This document shows positions 33,251 through 44,231 of a DNA stretch of 64,000 nucleotides, piece by piece. Origin of the DNA: Selaginella tamariscina. Its lineage: Eukaryota; Streptophyta; Lycopodiopsida; Selaginellales; Selaginellaceae. The stretch is taken from the NCBI GenBank assembly GCA_003024785.1, contig PUQB01000083.1, forward strand, positions 446,368 through 510,367. The letters run 5' to 3'. The notes beneath the pieces were generated by a model. That model saw nothing but the letters and a program-made list of their open reading frames with translations, had not been told where the DNA came from and did not search any database. Each line of letters begins with the position of its first letter. Position 1 is the first letter of the stretch. The translations under genes were made by a program, and so were the position numbers.

Positions 33251-33640
33251 AGCAGATGCCTCGGATTTTGCAGTAGGATCCGTCCTATCACAAGTTGGAG
33301 AAGACAAGTTGCTTCATCCTGTAGCTTTTCACTCTCGTAAGTTCCTTTGGCGGAGATCAATTACGAGATTCATGACAAGGAACTCAAGGCCATTGTGGAT
33401 TCGTTCGAGGAGTGGCGGCATTTCCTGGAAGGTGCTGCACATCCTGTACAAGTTCTTACGGATCACAAGAACCTGGAGTATTTCAAACGGCTCGAGTTCT
33501 CAGTCGGCGACAGGCTAGGTGGGCGGAGTTCCTATCACGTTTTGATTTCGTCATCGTCTACAGGCCCGGTTTTCGGAATGGCAAGGCGGACGCATTGTCT
33601 AGGCGCTCTTACCTTGCACCAAGCCCGGGCGATCCTGCAT
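33251..33640 (+). pseudogene. Gyp3a RNase H
   Basis: '[20 protein letters not shown]' lies at about 33435-33495, the TDH motif of Ty3 RNase H, preceded by '[19 protein letters not shown]' (about 33360-33415), which holds the catalytic Glu. It would degrade the RNA template during cDNA synthesis. It is split over two frames. Confidence 0.75.
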
Positions 33641-33849
33641 TGACTGTCAAAGGCAAGTGTTGTTGGGTCCTGATCGATTTCCGGCTTGCGGCACTACAGG
33701 TTCATCAGGCTCCAGCAAATTCAACACTCCTACAGGACATCCGTTCGCAGTTGGCTACAGACGACTTGGCAAAGAATGTGTTCTCACACATTCATCCTGA
33801 TTGCAAGTTCCTCTTCCTCCAGTTCCCGTCAGACTACAAGTTGTTCACC

Positions 33850-34860
33850 ATACAGGATGGACTCCTGTACCGGGAAGGTCTCCTGTACGTTCCTGTTGGT
33901 ATTTCCAGGACTCGTGTGGTACAGGATTGTCATGATACCCCGGCTACAGGACATTTTGGTGTGGCCAAGACAGTGGAGTTGGTGACTCGCAACTATTGGT
34001 GGCCTGGGTTGCGAGGTTTTGTGGAAAGGTTTGTACGGAGTTGTGACACTTGTAACAGGTCGAAGATGCCTCATCATGCACCCTCTGGTCTTCTTCGTCC
34101 TCTTCCTGTTCCTTCTGCTCCTTGGAGATCCATTTCTATGGATTTCCTCACAGATCTTCCTCCTTCTCGTGGATTCGATGCAGTTCTTGTGGTGGTTGAC
34201 CGTTTCACCAAGCAGGCTCATTTCCTACCCTGCAACAAGACAGCTACAGGTCAGACAACTGCGAGTTGGTGATCCGTGAAGTGTTCCGACATCATGGTCT
34301 TCCTGAGAGCATTGTTTCCGATCGAGGTCCACAATTCATGTCCAAGTTTTGGCGAGAGCTTCTTCGGAGTCTACAGGTTAAAGCGGATCTTTCTTCAGGA
34401 TATCACCCACAAACTGATGGGCAGTCCGAACGCACAATTCAGACCTTGGAACAGTATCTTCGTTGCTTCATCAGTTACCAGCAGGACAACTGGTTGGACC
34501 TTCTTCCAATGGCGGAGTTTGCCTACAACAACTCCGTTCACGCATCTACAGGACAGACACCTTTCTTTGCTCTTACAGGCCACCATCCACGTTTTGACTT
34601 TGCTCCTCCCGCTTCTCCTTCTTCCGCTCCTGCAGTACAGGATCGTCTCAGCATCTTCGTCAGGTACAGGATGATCTCCGGTTCATCTTCAGCAGGCACA
34701 GGAACGATACAAGCATCATGCTGATGCTCACCGTCAGCCGGCACCTGCATACAAGATTGGTGATCTCGTGTGGCTTCTTCGTCGACACATTCGCACCAAC
34801 AGGCCTTCTTCTAAGTTGGATTTTCAACGATTGGGCCCTTACAGGATGTGGCGGAGGTAA
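33850..34860 (+). pseudogene. Gyp3a integrase
   Basis: The zinc-binding HHCC domain lies at 33925-34065 ('HDTPATGHFGVAKTV', 'CDTCNRSK'). The catalytic core has '[10 protein letters not shown]' (about 34140), 'IVSDRGPQFMSKFWRE' (about 34310-34355) and 'HPQTDGQSERTIQTLEQYL' (about 34405-34460), giving the D,D-35-E triad. The frame breaks at about 34270 (33412-34272 versus 34266-34724). A C-terminal GPF-like region is broken near 34680. Confidence 0.8.
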
Positions 34861-34984
34861 ATCCTGTAGCTTTCCGACTCGAGTTACCATCTCACGGTGA
34901 AACTTCATCCTGTGTTTCACACCTCCTTGTTGGAGCCGTATCATCCTTCTTCTCTTCCGGTCGTGCTTCTTCTCCTCCCCTCCT

Positions 34985-35200
34985 GTGGTCATTGACACTG
35001 AACCTGAGTACGAAGTTGCAGCCATCCTTGATTCTCGTCTTCATGCCGCCAACTCCAATACTTGGTGGATTGGAAAGGTTATTTGCCTACTGATCGCACT
35101 TGGGAACCTGCATCCAACTTACTCCATGCTTCTTCCAAAGTTGCTGCCTTCCATCGGCATTATCCTGCTAAACCAGGTCCCAAGACTCGTGGAACTCGTC
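34985..35200 (+). pseudogene. Gyp3a chromodomain
   Basis: 'EPEYEVAAILDSR' (34999-35040) and, one frame over, 'QYLVDWKGYLPTDRTWEPAS' (35055-35115) are the two halves of a chromodomain. This defines a chromovirus. The aromatic residues for methyl-lysine binding (Y, W, W) are present. A frameshift near 35045 separates the halves. Confidence 0.75.
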
Positions 35201-35216
35201 TTTAGGGAGGAGGTGC
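35200..35216 (+). promoter_or_regulatory. Gyp3a polypurine tract
   Basis: TTTAGGGAGGAGGTGC lies directly before the 3' LTR, the site for plus-strand priming. Confidence 0.6.
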
Positions 35217-35789
35217 TGTCACGACCCGATACAGGATACAGGATTCCGGATACAGGATATGGGTTGCAGGATTTCCTACAGGATATTCCTACAGGATACA
35301 GGATACGGTTGCAGGATATTCCTACAGGATATTCCTAGGATATGCCACAGGATATGCCTAGAGGATAAGGGACATGTGGACTCATCTTAGCCTCACATGC
35401 ATGCAACCACTTTTAGCACTCATGCCTAGATTAGCTCTTGGAGTTGTGAGCATAAAAGCTCCGACCTAATTGTTGTACAATCAGTTACTATCAACACCAG
35501 TCTTACTACGATCAATCTTGTCTTGTCTTGTTCTTGTCTTGCTCCTTGCTTCTTGTTCTCTCCTTGTCTCGCTCCTGGATCTTCCTGCTCCTATCTTGCT
35601 CCCGGATCCGCCTGTTCCTGTCTTGTTCCTGGATCCTGTCCTCATCTTCCTATCTTGCTCCTAGATCCTATCCTGATCCTGTCTTGCTCCTGGATCCGTC
35701 CTGTTCCTTCCTAGTTCCTGTCCTGCTCCTGAGTCAAGCCTTCTGTTCTTAAAATCCTGCTCTCTCCTGTTCTGGATCGTGGCTTGACA
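35217..35789 (+). repeat. Gyp3a 3' LTR
   Basis: TGTCAC to TTGACA, 573 bp, clearly diverged from the 5' LTR (several percent plus indels), so the insertion is not recent. It carries one rather than two TGCATGCATGCA blocks. Confidence 0.9.
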
Positions 35790-36195
35790 ATTGGAACTCA
35801 TCAACTATGATTGTTAGAATAGTTGTAGTCTATTGACTCTCATCTTGAGCTCATACAAACCTCTGAAACAATGTGATTGGCTTTTGCATTGTTTGTGTAG
35901 GCTTAATCTCCACAACTAGACTAGGTGTTTGTGGCTTCTTGGACGCTGCACCCCTTTGTTAAGTATACCCTAGATCATCGCCATCTTTGGTGCCATAACA
36001 TTCTCCACCACTTGCACAATTAGTCATTGGATGTCAGCTCTATCCTTGTCTGTATACCCTACATTGACCAAATAGTTGAAAAGGTTCACCACCAACTGTG
36101 TCACATCCTGCATGTTTCCCACCTATAGCCATTTGCTCCATGACCTCCTACTAAAGCTGTGCAAGGATTTGTGTGAATTGCACTTGGATATCTAT
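35790..36195 (-). mobile_element. Gyp2b, second fragment (3' ORF region)
   Basis: This is the inverse of about 49285-49620 in Gyp2a: 'GGAACTCATCAACTATGATT', 'ACAAACCTCTGAAACA' and 'CCTACTAAAGCTGTGCAA' all align. It continues Gyp2b across Gyp3a and is cut at 36196 by the Gyp1a LTR. Confidence 0.7.
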
Positions 36196-36437
36196 TGTTA
36201 GAGTTTTACCTAGTGCCACAAAGGCGGCTTGCCAGGTGCCAACCCTGGAATCCCCTCTCTGGAAACCCCACAGAATCTGGTAAAGCAACCATATTAAGAA
36301 CCCAACCCTTAGGAACTAAGCCCCTAGTTGACCAAGTCCACGAATGAGGCTCACATTATGAATTAGGATACACGGATGAGTCGATCTATAGGTGTCATTC
36401 CTAGCTTGGCGTGTTGAGGCAGCCGGAGCAAGGCCTC
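36196..36437 (-). repeat. Gyp1a 3' LTR, left part
   Basis: It begins TGTTAGAG and matches 28246 onward. It is interrupted by Gyp2a at GCCTC (36433-36437) and resumes at 50398. Confidence 0.7.
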
Positions 36438-36438
36438 T

Positions 36439-36963
36439 TGTTAAAGGTAAAATATTAGGAGCATAGGACATCCTACTGTAGAGAAAATAAGGATAGGAAG
36501 GTCTTAGTAAGCATGAAAGGAAAGGCTGTGAAGAAGGAAAATCCTTACGAGAGGAGAAGGAAAAGGAAAAAAGTAAAGGAAAGGAATAGGTAAAGGATGA
36601 CGTGGTGAGAGAGAGTAGTTAAGGGGAGTTAGGGCAACGAAGGAAGGGTCTCCATTTGAAGTTCCAGCAAGAGGTAGAGGTTCTCTACACTTTGTCTCTT
36701 GTATTCATGTTAGTAATGAAAGGTGCATATTGTAAGATCTTGTGTGTATGGTACTCTCAATGAATGGATCTAACAAGGCAATAGCCAAAATCCGTTCTTT
36801 GCCCTTGACTTCGGAGACCAGTCATGTGGCTTTGAGAGAAGGAGTTTTGATATATATATATTAGAGAGTTGAAGGAAAGAAAGTGTGTAGCCTTTCTTAA
36901 AGGTTAGGAGAAAGGAAACCGGATAAATAGGAAAAGGTGGGGTTTCCGGTTTTCTGTTTAACA
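36439..36963 (+). repeat. Gyp2a 5' LTR
   Basis: TGTTAAAGG to TTTAACA, 525 bp. It matches 49864-50397 with a few percent difference. A TATATATATA run at 36850-36860 is a possible TATA region. The sequence TTTGGTGACCACGG follows directly, as a primer-binding site for a tRNA I cannot assign. Confidence 0.85.
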
Positions 36964-37079
36964 TTTGGTGACCACGGAGGGATTTCACCATTGCAGTGTT
37001 AGCATTCACTGAGAAAGAGGCTAAAAAGATAGAATTCTCATTTTGAAAAAGGCTCAGAAGGTGTAGAGCCAGATGTGCA

Positions 37080-38770
37080 AAGGAGAAGGAATGAATGGAA
37101 CTGTGGAGGAACCATCGTCTTGATCCAGCCTTAGCTGATCAGAGGAACCAAAGGCAGGCCAAATAAGTGGCTGCCCAACAGCAACTTGAAACTGACGAGA
37201 ATAGACATCTTGGTAAGATAGTAGAGATATTGCAGAAACAATACAAAAATCTGAGACTGATCCAGAGAATTGGAGGCAGTATCAAACAACTGGTTTAGAG
37301 GAGACTGTGAGAGAAACGGAAGGAGTGCCTGTTCATACCGAGATTGCAAGGAGAAGGATCTCCTGAGAACTTCCAAAGAGGAAGGGAGGAAGGTGTAAGA
37401 GGAAACACACCAGAGCAAAGGATTATTACAAATATGGCACTTTTTTCAGGAAGTTTGGGGTACGGTGATGTATCCCACATTCTCTGCAGGAAAGAAAGAA
37501 AATCCGAAAAGGCACTTACAACAGTTTGAAGAGGTAGTAAAACTGTATAAGGTGACGGATGCAGAAAGGCTACTTATATTTCCACATACATTGAAAGGAA
37601 ATGCCTCTGATTAGTATTATGATTTAGAAAAGGAAGTTAGAGAGGATTATCAGAAGGTTACTGATGCTTTTAAGGAAATTTCAGAAAGGAGGAATTGCCG
37701 GAGGAACATTTAGAGAAGTTAAGGACTATCCTTCAAGGCAAAACAGAAAAGATAGATGAATATACACACCGTTTTAAGAAACATGAGAAAAAGTGTAAGG
37801 CATATGTAAAGATGGATGCCTTATTGCAATGGTATAAGCAAGGGTTGCTAAAACCATATAGAGATCTAGCACTTACTATCAATGAAAAGGATAAAGAGGA
37901 TCTCATTGATCAATTAAAAATATATGAGAAGAAGAGAAGGCAATAGAAAAGATTGCAGAAGGAAAGTTGAAAGTATATGGAAAAAAGGAAGAATCCTCTA
38001 ACAAAGAGGAAGAGGAGGCTGATGTAGTAAAGGTTCGTAAATATCCAATAGATGAGAAAGCATTAGCTCAAATGATGAAAACCTTAAAGGGAATGATAGT
38101 TAAGGAAGAAATAAAGGCAAAGGTATGGTGCACTAAATGTAACAATCCTGGCCATACAGTGGAGGAATGTAGGCTGCAACTGCCTACATGCCAAATCTGT
38201 GGAAAGGAAGGACATGTAGCCCGGAACTGCAGATATTTCCTGAACCAGAATGTGGCTGGTATAGAGAGAGAAAGGAGAATGGATGAACGTCCACCTCCTA
38301 GAAGGTTCCCACCTAACAGGAATTGTGGAATGATAGGAATGATAATGCTATTCCTTATGAGAACAGGAACAATATATATGGCAGAAGGAATGAAGTTCCT
38401 TATCAGAATAGGAACAATGGATATTATGAGAGAAGGAATGATGTTCCTTACGAAACAGAGAGGATAGGTATTATGGAGAGAAAAATGGTCCATATAATGG
38501 ACGACAGAAGGATAAATCCTATACAGAAAGAAATGATAAACAATATAGAGGAGAAGCAAGACCTTATCAAGGTCAAAGAGGCAGAAATGAGCAATATAAT
38601 CAGGTCAATGATAGACAAGGACCACAGGGTAGGAATTTTCCTTCCCAGGTTTGTTATACATGTGGTGAAACAGGACATATCTCTAGGGAATGTCCGAGGT
38701 GGCTCCTACTTCCACCAGAATGACTAATGTACAGCCTACAACACGACTTATTTAAATAGAGGAGGAAAAG
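37080..38770 (+). pseudogene. Gyp2a gag with multiple zinc knuckles
   Basis: Capsid-type helices lie at 37695-37946 ('LRTILQGKTEKIDEYTHRF'). Two adjacent CCHC knuckles follow at 38130-38235: 'CTKCNNPGHTVEEC' and 'CQICGKEGHVARNC'. A third, 'CYTCGETGHISREC' (38655-38700), is reached by a frame change. An Asn/Arg/Tyr-rich repeat ('YENRNN', 'YYERRNDVPY') lies between (38323-38460). Stops near 37610 and 37945 break it. Confidence 0.65.
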
Positions 38771-39019
38771 GATGAGTATCCACCCGTTGCAAGGGCAGTT
38801 ATAGCTCTTCAAAGGAATGAGAAGGAATCCTCTTATGATGGAAAAGGAAAGGTAGAAATATTCTTAAAAGAAGGAGAATTTGTTACAGGAAAAGGTAAAC
38901 GAGCAGGAGAAGGATCCTGACCAGAAAGGTCAGACTGATAACGAATTAGAAGGTATATACAAAGATAATATAGATAAAGGTGAACAAAGTTTTCATTATT
39001 ACCATTACATGATAAAACA
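38771..39019. other. Gyp2a gag-protease linker
   Basis: Low-complexity, Lys/Glu-rich coding remnants; no motif is recognised. Confidence 0.4.
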
Positions 39020-39382
39020 ATGGATTTCATGTATCACCAAGCTATAAATCAGGAGGTAAAGGTTATGCTTGGACAGTTGATACGGGTAGCTTCTTATATA
39101 AGAAACCAAATATTAAATGCATCAAGTCTAGTTCAGCAAACACCACCTTCGAGTGAAGGATATACAATCTGTAAAATGGATAAGGAAGTACTGTATGAAG
39201 GTGATTATGATGGACAAGTTCCTTGCATCACAGTATATGTGGGCAGAAATAAGTTGAAACGAGTGTTAATAAATGGAGGTTCAGGTGTGAATTTTATTGA
39301 AGAAGGTGAATGTAAAAGGATGGGTTTAGGACCGATCCAACCTGCTCCATTAACCTTAAAATGGCTGATCAACGAAGTGTAA
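39020..39382 (+). pseudogene. Gyp2a aspartic protease with active-site Asp changed to Asn
   Basis: 'RVLINGGSGVNFIEEGECKR' at 39265-39325 aligns with the plant Tat/Athila protease motif 'LIDGGSGVN', but the catalytic Asp codon reads AAT (Asn). Preceded by 'DYDGQVPCITVYVGRNKLK', the usual strand before the active site. The frame continues damaged after 39382. A retropepsin without this Asp cannot cleave. Confidence 0.6.
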
Positions 39383-39920
39383 GGCCATTAGGTATAGTAA
39401 AACAGTTATTATATCTGTTAAAGGACTTAAATTTAAAATATCCTTAATAGTCCTACGAATGGAAGGACAGGATGCAACCTATATTATGTTATTGGGCCAA
39501 CCTTGGCTTAAGATTGCTTACATTGTGCAAGATTGGGGCTCAGGAAAATGACAATAGGACAAGGTGACATGAAGGTGGATATCTATACTCATGCTAAGAG
39601 ATATTTAGCAAAAAGGGATAGACCAATTGCATTAGAAGGGTATGATTGGATGTAGGGCTTGGATGATCAGGAAGAAGAAGAAATTTTGAAGACATACCCT
39701 GATCTAAAAGCCCTTGCAGAGATTGATTTATATGCAATCTTGAAAGAGAAAAGAAAGCCTCTCAAAAGGAACAGGAAGAGGATTAGTTGGGGTTGCAGAA
39801 AAAATTTATATAAGTCTGTTTCTTAAAATAAACTTACATGAACAACCTGCGGATTATACTTACATATATACTAATGACCCTCTAGAGCAAGTCAACATAG
39901 GAACAAAGAAGGAACCTAAG

Positions 39921-40800
39921 ATGTTGACTATAGCTCAAGAACTGGATCCTGATTTCAAGGATAAAAGGATGGCATTGTTAGCCAGGTATAAGGACGTATT
40001 TGCATGGTCCTATAAGGATCTAAAAGGAATACCCTCGGAACTCTGTATGCACACTATTCAACTTTTACCAGGATGCCAACCAGCTAAACAAAATGCATAT
40101 AGGAGAATCTTAATATGCAAAGTTAGTTAAGGAGGAAATTGATAAGTTGTTACATGTTGGTTTTATATACCCTATACAAGGAGCACAATGGTTATCACCA
40201 CTTGTAATTGTTCCTAAGAAAAATGAAAAGTTAAGAGTATGTGTAAACTATAAAAAGTTAAATGATGTTACAGCTAAGGATACCTTTCCGATACCTTTTA
40301 CAGAGGAATGCTGGATAATGTTGCCGGACACGAAATGTATTCCTTCATGGATGGCTTTTCGAGGTATAACCAAGTGATGGTAGCTCTTGAAGATCAACAT
40401 AAAACAGCTTTTATAAGTCCATGGGGCATATGCTTATAGAGTTATGCCTTTTGGCTTATGCAATGCACCCTTTACCTTTCAAAAGATTATAACAGATACC
40501 TTTCGGGAATACCTTTTAGACTTTATGAAAGTCTTTATGGACGATTTTATTGTTTATAGTTCAAAGGAAGAACATTTGCATTGTCTGGAAAAGTATTTCC
40601 AGAAATGTAGGCAAAATTTAGTTGCTTTAAATCCTGAAAAAATGTAACTTCTTTGTTAAATCAGGAGTCCTTTAGGACATGTTGTTTTGTAAGGAAGGTA
40701 TATTGGTGGATCAGGATAAGGTTAAGGTTATCCTCAGTTTACAACCACCACATGATATAAGGAGTTACGTAGGTTTTAGGAAAAATAGGTTACCATAGGC
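39921..40800 (+). pseudogene. Gyp2a reverse transcriptase
   Basis: 'YKDVFAWSYKDLKGIPSELC' (about 39985-40050) is the Tat/Athila lead-in. Fingers follow at 40147-40377 ('LSPLVIVPKKNEKLRVCVNY'). The palm has 'MPFGLCNAPFTFQK' (40444-40485) and the catalytic 'VFMDDFIVYS' (about 40527-40556). Frameshifts occur at about 40120, 40300, 40400 and 40640. Confidence 0.75.
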
Positions 40801-41330
40801 GGTTTATAAAGCATTATGCTGAGATCGCAAAACCTTTAACAGATTTGCTAAAGCAGATGTACCATATGATTGGACATCACAGTGTCAAGAGGCCTTTGAC
40901 CAACTTCGGAAGGCTCTTACTAAAGCACCAATATTAGTTAGTCCTAAATGGGATCGAGAATTCCATGTAAAGTGGATGCCTCTGATATGGCAATCGGAGC
41001 CATCCTTACATAGATGCAAGAGGATGGAAAGGATCGTCCTATCTATTATGTTAGCCGTAGGCTAACACCTGTGGAGGTAAACTACACCACTACAGAAAAG
41101 GAAGCTTTGGGGATGGTATATGCTATCCATAAATTTAGACACTATCTTTTGGTTAATAAAGTGAAGATTTTTGTCGATCATAAAGCATTATTATATTTAC
41201 TTAATAAACCTGTAGTTATAGGAAGGTTAGCCAGGTGGTTTTTACTTTTACAGGAATATAATTTGAGATAATTCATAAACCAGGAAGGCAGTATGAAAAG
41301 TTGACCATTTAGTCGCATTAAAACAGGTGA
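40801..41330 (+). pseudogene. Gyp2a RNase H
   Basis: 'PIYYVSRRLTPVEVNYTTTE' (about 41035-41095), 'KEALGMVYAIHKFRHYLL' and 'KIFVDHKALLYLLNKP' (41165-41215) give the catalytic Glu and Asp of Ty3 RNase H. The first Asp block ('DASDMAIGAIL') is at about 40975-41010 in another frame. Confidence 0.7.
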
Positions 41331-41346
41331 AGTTCCTATACGTACT

Positions 41347-42379
41347 ATGGATGATTTTCATGATGCGAATTTATTTCGTGTCGACGTTCCATTAAGGTGG
41401 TTAGATCATATAAAACAATATCTAGCCACTGGAACAGTACCACTTATTTATAGGACAACAGATGAAAGGAAATTGTTTGTCGTGAGGACACGACACTTTT
41501 CTCTCGTGGGAGGGCAATTGTACAAATTGGGGTCCGATGGGGTGTTATGGAGATGTGTAGACCCTTTAGAGGTCCCGGAGGTTGTAAAAGAGGCTCATTC
41601 AGGCCTTGCATGAGGCATTTTGCAGAGGAAATAACATGAAGGAAAATCCTTCAGGCAGGATTATGGTGGCCTACTTTATGGAGGGGGGTAGGTAGCTATT
41701 GTAAGGCATGTGATAAATGCCAACGTGCACAATTGCCTCCAAAGAAACAAATACAACCTTATAATCCAATTCTCCCACTAGAACCTTTCTAGAAATGGGG
41801 AATGGATTTTATAGGACCAATCAATCCTGTGAGCTCGAAAAGGAATCAATATATATTGGTTTTAACAGATTATATGATGAAATGGGTAGAGCAGAGCCTA
41901 TGAGAAGGGCCGATGTATATAACAGCAAAGGTTATATACAATACTATAATAGTACGTTATGGCATTCCTAAGGAAATTGTGAGTGATAGAGGAAAGCATT
42001 TCGTGAATGAAACAATAGAAATGCTCATGAAGGAGTTTGTCATAAAACACAAGAAGTCGACACCATATTACCCACAGGGTAATGGGCAGGCTGAGTTGAC
42101 AAACAAAGTCCTTAAGAACGTTTTAAGGAAGGTAGTTCAGGATAATTGAAAGGATTGGGATGAAAGGCTACCAGAAGTTCTCTGGGCCTATAGGACAGCT
42201 TATAAAGTGACTACTGGTATGACACCTTTTAAGCTTGCTTATGGCTTAGAGGCCATAACCCCAATGGAGTTTATTGTGCCATCTTTGCGGATAGCGGTAC
42301 AATATAATATAGGAGAGAAGCACTCTATGGCAACTCGTTTAATAGAATTGGAGAAGTTGGATGAGTTAAGGAGGTACGC
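41347..42379 (+). pseudogene. Gyp2a integrase, N-terminal and core
   Basis: The N-terminal region lies at 41347-41613 ('RKLFVVRTRHFSLVGGQLYK', then 'VPEVVKEAHSG'). The CxxC of the zinc domain is at about 41705 ('CKACDKCQRAQ' across frames). The core has 'GIPKEIVSDRGKHFVNET' (41965-42015) and 'YYPQGNGQAELTNKVLKN' (42065-42120), giving the second Asp and the Glu. The frame is interrupted by Gyp4 after 'ELRRYA' (42379) and resumes at 47204. Confidence 0.7.
42375..42379 (+). repeat. Gyp4 target-site duplication, left
   Basis: TACGC, repeated exactly at 47199-47203. Confidence 0.9.
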
Positions 42380-42591
42380 TGTTATGACCATATAACGAAT
42401 CAAAGAATATTCCCCATAAAGGTATAAGCTAGAATATTCCTAAGGAGCTATACCTAGATCTAAGAGAGAATTAAGGGCACACTATTATTGGAAGCCTTTC
42501 TTGGAGAGCAGCGTGTGGAGACTAGAGACAGCTCGGGGGAGGTCGGGTGGTATTGTGAGGGTCTCTAGATTGTACGTAGAGGTGCCTAACA
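42380..42591 (+). repeat. Gyp4 5' LTR
   Basis: TGTTATGACC to CCTAACA. Unusually short for a plant gypsy LTR. Confidence 0.95.
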
Positions 42592-42594
42592 ATT

Positions 42595-42605
42595 TGGTAT
42601 CGGAG
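42595..42605 (+). promoter_or_regulatory. Gyp4 primer-binding site
   Basis: TGGTATCGGAG lies 3 nt after the LTR and resembles the initiator-Met tRNA site TGGTATCAGAG with one change. Confidence 0.75.
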
Positions 42606-42616
42606 GGAGGTTCGAG

Positions 42617-43680
42617 ATGAGTGACCGGTGGGAAGGAGAAGACAACACCAATGAGGAGTGGACGAACCAGGAAATCGTGCTCGAATTATACGCTATGGCG
42701 AAGGATTCCAAGCAATTTCAAGAGTACGTGACTGGTTCCTTGGAGGTGATTCGTGAGCGGTTGGATACTATTGAAGATCAACTTGCTCAAGGAACCGTGA
42801 CTGGTAAGAGCAGGGTGCTAGATCGTCTTCGCGTTCCACCTTTTACCGGTAAAGAATCTGCGGATGAGGCTATGAGTTGGCTTGAGATAGCAGCGAACTT
42901 GCTCACTGCACAGGGAGTGACTACCGAGCAGGCTATGATAGCTGTATCAGTAGCCTTGAAGGATAAAGCTGCGAGGTGGTGGACACGCATTCGAAATCAG
43001 CGCCAGTTAGCTCACCAGGAGATGATTGCAACTTGGGAGGAGTTCTCTGAGCTATTTAAGAAGGAGTATGCTCCTCGGTTCGATGTGTCTCATGCAAGGC
43101 GTGAATTGCGACATTTAGAGCAAGGGAAGATGACCTTGGACGATTACATTGAGAAATTGAGTCAATTACTTTGCCGTGTACCTGACGTGTCTGTCAACCA
43201 GCAGAAGGATTATTTTGTAGATGGGCTGCGAAGTGCTAACTTAGACATCTTAACTCGGTGATTCAGTCCAAGACTTTAGAGGAGCTGTTCGAATATGCTC
43301 GCTTGCTAAATGAGGAGGATAAGGTGTTTAAGGAGAATGAGCGACATGGCAAGAAGCGTGGTAGGAGCACCTCTCCAAGTCCTCGTGAGCACCAGGAGTA
43401 TAGAGGGAATAGCCATCGTGCTAGGCCGAAGTCCAAGCTGGTAGCTTCTAGTTCTTATCGCACCGACAATCGGCCTAAGAAGATTGTCAAGGTGTTTGAT
43501 AGTGAACGTTGCCACCTGTGTGGAGAGGTGGGACACTGGAAGGCCAATTGTCCCAGGAGGAACAAGCCCAAGGGCAAGGGGTTCAATGGTGACAAGGACA
43601 AGGAGACACCTAAGAAGCTTCAGGAGATGGAGCGTGGAGAGGAACACAAGGGAGATAGTTCTAAACCACGAGGTAAATTT
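42617..43680 (+). pseudogene. Gyp4 gag
   Basis: ATG 42617 opens 'MSDRWEGEDNTNEEWTNQEI'. The retrotransposon gag domain spans about residues 70-200 ('VPPFTGKESADEAMSWLEIA', 'KDKAARWWTRIRN', 'TWEEFSELFKKEYAPRF'). A single frame change at about 43258 leads into 'TLEELFEYARLLNEE', a basic tail and a CCHC knuckle 'CHLCGEVGHWKANC' (43510-43551). It is almost intact: one indel separates the two frames. Confidence 0.8.
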
Positions 43681-44230
43681 TTGTCTGTTCTTGCTCGACA
43701 GGTAAACTGCATGGCACGGGAGGAGCCACACACACGTGCTATTGTGGTGGAGGGACAACTTGGTGAACGTCCAGTGCGAATCCTCTTGGATAGCGGAAGT
43801 AGCGATAACTTTGTATCAGCAAAGTTAGTGCAGGAGTGCAGCTTGCCCATGAAGACTGTGCCTCAATACGAGATTGAGGGCTCAGCTACTGTCACACAGA
43901 GCTGGAATGCTTGTGTGGAGGAGTTACAGCTGACGGTTGGCAAAACTCAGCTGGTGGAGACTTTCTTCCTTGCGGAGCTAGCGCGTGTGGACCTCATCCT
44001 TGGGATGAGCTGGCTGGAGCGTGTGGATCCTGAGATCAAGTGGAGCATCAAGCGAGTGAAGCTTGAGTACAGTGGAGTGAAAGACACTTGGTTTGGAACA
44101 AGGCTTGAGTCTCCAAACAAGTATCTTTCTACTATGTCTTTGAAGAAATATCTCCGTAATAAAGAAGATCAAGTCTTTCTGATGTATATACGTGAGTTAG
44201 ATTCTTCTAATGTCACATTGGGCGAGGCTG
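43681..44230 (+). pseudogene. Gyp4 aspartic protease
   Basis: The active site 'VRILLDSGSSDNFVSAKLVQ' is encoded at 43774-43830 with the catalytic Asp intact. The late strand 'VDLILGMSWLERVDPEI' (43990-44035) completes a retropepsin fold. It is in frame with the zinc knuckle (43258-44370). I see no break inside the domain itself; it is labelled pseudogene because the polyprotein around it is broken. Confidence 0.75.
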
Positions 44231-44231
44231 C

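Larger units (their letters stand above)
29595..35789 (+). mobile_element. Gyp3a: Tf1/sushi-like chromovirus, nearly full length
   Basis: Complete LTR-to-LTR element of 6,195 bp inserted in Gyp2b, whose sequence resumes exactly at its right edge. The 5-bp flanks are ATTAG (29590-29594) and ATTGG (35790-35794), a target duplication with one change. Order: LTR, self-primer site, gag, protease, reverse transcriptase, RNase H, integrase, chromodomain, polypurine tract, LTR. The RT sequence style ('[17 protein letters not shown]', 'LDLRGAYNL'-like '[12 protein letters not shown]') is that of the Tf1/sushi group. Coding frames are broken, so it is inactive. Confidence 0.9.

Noticed and set aside
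36439..36963. Assigning a tRNA to the Gyp2a primer-binding site (TTTGGTGACCACGG)
   Set aside because: I could not match it reliably to a plant tRNA 3' end from memory.
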